Assembly (NCBI RefSeq): GCF_006542765.1
Contig: NZ_SKCD01000066.1
Location: forward strand, 124,001-188,000
Direction: 5' to 3'
DNA length: 64,000 nt
From: Paenibacillus luteus
GTDB lineage: Bacteria > Bacillota > Bacilli > Paenibacillales > Paenibacillaceae
The position numbers and the translations under genes were made by a program. Each line of letters opens with the position of its first letter. Positions within the stretch are counted from its first letter, which is position 1. Below are positions 60,422-64,000 of this stretch, piece by piece. The notes below the pieces were generated by a model, which was given only the letters and a program-made list of their open reading frames with translations, ran no database searches and was not told the DNA's origin.

Positions 60422-61153
60422 ATGGCTATTTCGCAGGGAGAAGAACAGACAACAGAAGCGCAGCTGGAACCCGCTGAAGAAAGGCGTAATCTACTAACCG
60501 TTACCGATGTAGAACGTACATTTCAAGTTGGAGGTTCTCCGCTGCATGTATTGAAAGGCATTCGAATGGAGCTAAAGGAGCGCCAATTAGTGATGCTGAG
60601 GGGCAGATCCGGCTCGGGCAAGACGACGCTTCTGAACTGCTTGGGCGGACTGGATACCCCCAGCAAGGGAGAGATTATGTTTAACGGCATGCCTTTCCAC
60701 ACCATGAGCGATGACAAAAGAACATTAGTGAGGCGCAAGCACATGGGCTTTATCTTCCAAGCCTTTGCTCTTATGCCGCTTTTGTCCGCCCGGGAAAACG
60801 TTGAGCTGTCACTTCGCATGGCCGGTGTTCCTAGGGCGCAATGGAAGGACAGGGTAACGCAATGTCTGGAGCTTGTTGGTTTGGAGCGGAGGATGAGTCA
60901 TCGTCCGTTTGAGCTCTCTGGAGGCGAGCAGCAGCGTGTAGCTATTGCTAAGGCCATTGCCCACAAACCAATGCTGCTATTGGCCGATGAGCCAACGGCA
61001 GAGCTTGATACCGGAATGTCTGCTCAGATTATGGCGGTTTTCCAAAATATTATTCGCACTGAACAAGTTACAATTTGTATGACTACACATGATCCTACAA
61101 TTTTGGAGGTTGCCGACCGTGTCTATGAAATGGTGGACGGAAAATTTATTTAA
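60422..61153 (+). CDS. ABC transporter ATP-binding protein (MacB/LolD type)
   Basis: A protein of about 243 residues: Walker A GRSGSGKTTLLN near residue 62, Q-loop FIFQAFALMP, signature LSGGEQQRVAIAKAIAH, Walker B LLLADEPTAELDT and H-loop TTHDP. The type matches ATPases paired with FtsX-like permeases. The AAGGAGGG at 60401-60408 is 14 bases from this ATG; the frame opens earlier at TTG 60395. The adaptor gene begins inside its end. Confidence 0.88.
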   Translation: MAISQGEEQTTEAQLEPAEERRNLLTVTDVERTFQVGGSPLHVLKGIRMELKERQLVMLRGRSGSGKTTLLNCLGGLDTPSKGEIMFNGMPFHTMSDDKRTLVRRKHMGFIFQAFALMPLLSARENVELSLRMAGVPRAQWKDRVTQCLELVGLERRMSHRPFELSGGEQQRVAIAKAIAHKPMLLLADEPTAELDTGMSAQIMAVFQNIIRTEQVTICMTTHDPTILEVADRVYEMVDGKFI

Positions 61154-62186
61154 ACGTTCAATGGTTGTTGTAATGAGTGTATCCCTATTGTTTGCGAGCG
61201 GCTGTTCGCTCTTTCCCGCAGAGGAAGAAGAAGAAGTTCTGCCAGAAATTGCGCCTGCTCAGATCTCGAAGAAGCCAGAGTATGAGGTGACGACTGCTAA
61301 TCTCGAAACGAAGGTGCCTGTGATTGGGAAGCTTATTTCCCTGGAAGAAGAAACTTTGTTTTTCACATTGGACGGCAAGCATTTGAAGACGTTGAATGTG
61401 AAAGCGGGTGATACGGTTAAGGCGGGTCAGGCCATCGGTGCCTTGGATGTTGATGACCTGTCTAAAACCTTGCGCATGGCGAAACTAAACTTTAAGAAAG
61501 AAGAAATTGCCATGAAAGAAACGCTTCGTGCACGCGATGAGATGGATCCGATTGAATTTGAAGAGAAATCCATTGCCTTCGAAGAGAGCAAGCAGAAACT
61601 GGTCGACATGGAAGAGGAAATCGCGAAAGCGACCTTGACAGCACCGTTTGGCGGGACGCTCGTCACACTTAACGTACAAAAAGGCGATTTAATCAAGGCT
61701 TATGCGCCTATTGCGATTGTTGCAGACACAAGTAAGATAACGGCTGCTGCGAAGCTCTCCAAAACCGAGCTGGAAAAGGTTGCTGTTGGTATGGAAGTAA
61801 ATGTGAATATCAGCAATGTGGGTACATTTAAAGGCAAAGTTAAACTGCTTCCCGTTAAGACAGCAGAAGCGAACAACGGTGGCGGAGGCGTTGGCGGCGA
61901 AACCAAGCCTGAGAGACCTGAGGATTTTCTTATTCTTGACCTGAAGGACTTGCCGAAAAACCTGAACCGAGGTACGCCATTATCCATTAATATCATTACG
62001 AAGCGCACAGAAAACGCAATTGTCATTCCACCTTCTACGCTTCGTTCGATTGGTTCCCGCACGTATGTGCAGGTTATTGATGCTGAGGGCAAACGCGAGG
62101 TGGACGTAGAGGTAGGCCAACAAACCGCAACGCAGGTAGAGATTCTACAAGGTTTGAAGCCAGGGCAGAAAGTCGTAGGTCGATAG
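61119..62186 (+). CDS. Lipoprotein efflux adaptor (HlyD/MacA-like)
   Basis: A protein of about 355 residues. A lipobox FASGC (MSVSLLFASGC) shows a membrane-anchored lipoprotein. Biotinyl/lipoyl half (LKTLNVKAGDTVKAGQAIG), a coiled hairpin (residues 130-185), the second half (TLTAPFGGTLVTLNVQKGDLI), then beta-barrel and MacA-like C-terminal domain. A Gly-rich insert (NNGGGGVGGE) sits near residue 260. GTG 61119 is eight bases from GGAGGT (61105-61110); ATG 61125 is the alternative. Overlaps the ATPase gene by 35 bp. Confidence 0.85.
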   Translation: MSMKWWTENLFKRSMVVVMSVSLLFASGCSLFPAEEEEEVLPEIAPAQISKKPEYEVTTANLETKVPVIGKLISLEEETLFFTLDGKHLKTLNVKAGDTVKAGQAIGALDVDDLSKTLRMAKLNFKKEEIAMKETLRARDEMDPIEFEEKSIAFEESKQKLVDMEEEIAKATLTAPFGGTLVTLNVQKGDLIKAYAPIAIVADTSKITAAAKLSKTELEKVAVGMEVNVNISNVGTFKGKVKLLPVKTAEANNGGGGVGGETKPERPEDFLILDLKDLPKNLNRGTPLSINIITKRTENAIVIPPSTLRSIGSRTYVQVIDAEGKREVDVEVGQQTATQVEILQGLKPGQKVVGR

Positions 62187-62189
62187 CCG

Positions 62190-64000
62190 ATGGGGATTCC
62201 GCTGTTTCGTTTTTTGTTCCGCAAAATGTGGAACACGCGCTGGCTAACCTTGAGTACGCTGGCGGGTCTGACCTTGGCGGTTGCGTTTGCGACCAGCATA
62301 CCGATGTACGCGGATGGCGCGCTCAAGCGAGTCGTTGCTGAATCGCTTCAGCAGAAGAGCGCCGGATTGCCGGCGGGCTCGCTGCTTATGAGGTATCAAT
62401 CACCCGCTGGCGGGAAAACGGATTTATCGGCGTTATCGGAGCTTGAACGCTACATTTCTGAAGGCGTACCGAAGGAAATCGGTTTTCCATTTAATACCTT
62501 TGTCAATAGCTATTCCATTCGCAGTACGGAGGTTGTCCCGGAGGATTCCACAAAGGTGGATGCGGGCCGCAATCGGCAATTGACCATTATGACCATGTCT
62601 GGGCTTGAAGCGAATACGGAACTTACACAGGGCCGTTGGTTCGTCAATGCTGAAGGAGATGGAGACCTGCTCGAAGCGGTTATGTTCGAGGAGGCTATGT
62701 ATCGAAATGATGTACATATCGGCGATGTATTTGAATACCCGGTATTCGGCGGTTTAAACCTTACGCTAAGGGTCAAAATCGTCGGAGCGGTTAAGCCGCT
62801 CACGGAAACGAGCTCATACTGGTATCAAGGAATGGAGAGCTTGCTGAACACGTTCCAAATCAGCGAGGCTGCATTCGATAAAGTGCTGCTTGCGAAGAAA
62901 AACATTCCGCTTCACAATGCCAGCTGGTACTATGCATTTGATCTCTCGCAAATTCAAACGAGCCAGCTTACTCCGCTAGGAAGAACGCTGGAGCGACTGA
63001 ATATCGAATTGTATCAGCGCCTAACCGATACAAGGGTTGAGATTTCCTTTGCTTCCACGCTTACGGAGTTCAAGAAGCAGAGCTTGCAGCTTCAAACACT
63101 GCTGTTTACGCTCGCTGCTCCGATGCTCGCCATGGTCTTCTTCTTTATCGCGATGAATGCAAGGCAGTCGTTGGATAAACAGCGGAGTGATATTGCTGTG
63201 CTGCGAAGCAGGGGAGCGGGCACACGGCAGATTATATGGATTTATCTGCTGGAGGGGCTGTTGCTTGGAAGCTTAGCGCTTGCTAGCGGTCCGTTTATTG
63301 GCTGGTTTATGGCCAAGAGTATTGGGTCCGCCAACGGATTTCTCTCTTTCGTTAACCGTAAGTCGATTCCGGTCGGTTTCTCTACGGAAGCCATGATTGC
63401 AGGCGGAGCTGCAGTATTGCTTGCGCTTCTTGCGACCATTATTCCAGCGGTTATTTATGCCAGATCATCAATTGTTAGCTACAAGCAGGATTTAGCTAGA
63501 TCCGATCGCAAGCCTGTATGGCAGCGCTGGTTTCTTGACGTCTTGCTGCTAGCGGCGGCAGGATATGGCTGGTATATGTTCAACGAACGACAAATGCTGA
63601 CGTTCAAAACGGGAATGACAACGGATCAATTAAACGTTCAGCCGTTTTTGTTCTTTGTACCTGCATTGTCGATCTTTGCGCTTGGGTTATTTTTCTTGCG
63701 TTTGTTTCCATGGCTATTGAAGGTATTCACTTGGCTCGGACGCAAGTTCTTGCCCGTACCGCTTTATTTGACGCTAACTCAGCTATCACGTTCATCCAAG
63801 GGTTACTATCCGCTGATGATTCTGTTGGTGCTTACGCTTGGACTAGGGGTATATAATGCATCGGCAGCCCGAACCATTGATTTGAACTCGACAGAACGGA
63901 CGCTTTATAAGTACGGAGCAGATGTGACGATTCAAACCGTATGGGAAGGCTCAGCTGAAATTACAACGACACCTAGTGGAAACGGTGGAGGAGGAAATGG
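62190..64000 (+). CDS. FtsX-type ABC transporter permease (partial, runs off the window)
   Basis: An open frame from ATG 62190, three bases after the adaptor stop, continues without stop to the window end (over 600 residues). It starts MGIPLFRFLFRKMWNTRW, with a first membrane helix, a large extracellular domain (residues 40-290), then membrane helices around LQTLLFTLAAPMLAMVFFFIAMN and IVSYKQDLARSDRKP. The RSRGAGTRQIIWIYLLEGLLLG stretch is typical of FtsX/MacB permeases. With the two genes before it, it forms a tripartite-like exporter; the substrate (peptide, lipid or drug) is unknown. Confidence 0.85.
   Translation, partial: MGIPLFRFLFRKMWNTRWLTLSTLAGLTLAVAFATSIPMYADGALKRVVAESLQQKSAGLPAGSLLMRYQSPAGGKTDLSALSELERYISEGVPKEIGFPFNTFVNSYSIRSTEVVPEDSTKVDAGRNRQLTIMTMSGLEANTELTQGRWFVNAEGDGDLLEAVMFEEAMYRNDVHIGDVFEYPVFGGLNLTLRVKIVGAVKPLTETSSYWYQGMESLLNTFQISEAAFDKVLLAKKNIPLHNASWYYAFDLSQIQTSQLTPLGRTLERLNIELYQRLTDTRVEISFASTLTEFKKQSLQLQTLLFTLAAPMLAMVFFFIAMNARQSLDKQRSDIAVLRSRGAGTRQIIWIYLLEGLLLGSLALASGPFIGWFMAKSIGSANGFLSFVNRKSIPVGFSTEAMIAGGAAVLLALLATIIPAVIYARSSIVSYKQDLARSDRKPVWQRWFLDVLLLAAAGYGWYMFNERQMLTFKTGMTTDQLNVQPFLFFVPALSIFALGLFFLRLFPWLLKVFTWLGRKFLPVPLYLTLTQLSRSSKGYYPLMILLVLTLGLGVYNASAARTIDLNSTERTLYKYGADVTIQTVWEGSAEITTTPSGNGGGGN

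Overview
The window reads as chromosomal DNA of an endospore-forming Firmicute of the Paenibacillus/Cohnella type (family Paenibacillaceae; inference). Reasons: a Bacillus-like dcw cluster that includes spoVD and spoVE and continues into spoIIGA-sigE-sigG and the ylm genes; an RsfA-type prespore regulator; bacillithiol synthesis (bshC); adenosylhomocysteinase next to bshC; LL-diaminopimelate aminotransferase (DapL) with a MurE carrying the DNPR motif of meso-DAP ligases; and a type-2 isoleucyl-tRNA synthetase. No tRNA, rRNA, CRISPR array, prophage or insertion sequence was seen.

Layout. 1-4 kb: accessory edge with an AraC-type fragment, two carbohydrate-active esterases and a sugar-type solute-binding protein. 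4-7 kb: a CwlO/PcsB-like coiled-coil protein without a hydrolase domain on the minus strand, a MidA-type methyltransferase, a DUF2626 membrane protein. 7-13.7 kb: rsfA, a ketopantoate-reductase family gene, a DUF3397 gene, bshC, ahcY, a DUF4349 lipoprotein. 13.8-33.1 kb: the dcw cluster, mraZ-rsmH-ftsL-pbpB-spoVD-murE-murF-mraY-murD-spoVE-(gap)-murB-murA-divIB-ftsA-ftsZ, which makes the cell-wall precursor and the divisome. murG, expected between spoVE and murB, is missing; its place holds 542 bp without an intact gene and an array of 40-bp tandem repeats. 33.1-37.3 kb: a broken nuclease-like gene, spoIIGA-sigE-sigG (mother-cell and forespore control of sporulation), a decayed TetR gene with a small DUF3995-like gene. 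37.3-45.5 kb: ylmC-pgeF-ylmE-sepF-yggT-ylmH-divIVA, then a T-box and ileS, then a DUF5665 gene.

45.5-58.4 kb: a DksA-like protein (minus), lspA, an RluD-type pseudouridine synthase, dapL, then the pyrimidine operon pyrR-pyrB-pyrC-carA-carB-pyrF-pyrE behind a PyrR attenuator; pyrP, pyrK and pyrD are absent from it. 58.5-64 kb: a methyl-accepting chemotaxis protein and a MacAB-like ABC transporter (ATPase, lipoprotein adaptor, FtsX-type permease) whose permease runs off the window end.

Most of the window is well-conserved housekeeping DNA. The parts that the known gene content does not explain are mainly between genes: a two-copy intergenic hairpin element, the tandem repeats in the murG gap, a large inverted repeat with a 16-codon reading frame between carB and pyrF, a long closed structure after ileS, an MraZ operator, a sigma-H-type promoter before ftsA, and a promoter-like block shared by sigG and divIVA. 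Start codons were chosen by ribosome-binding-site position, so several genes are shorter than their longest open frame.
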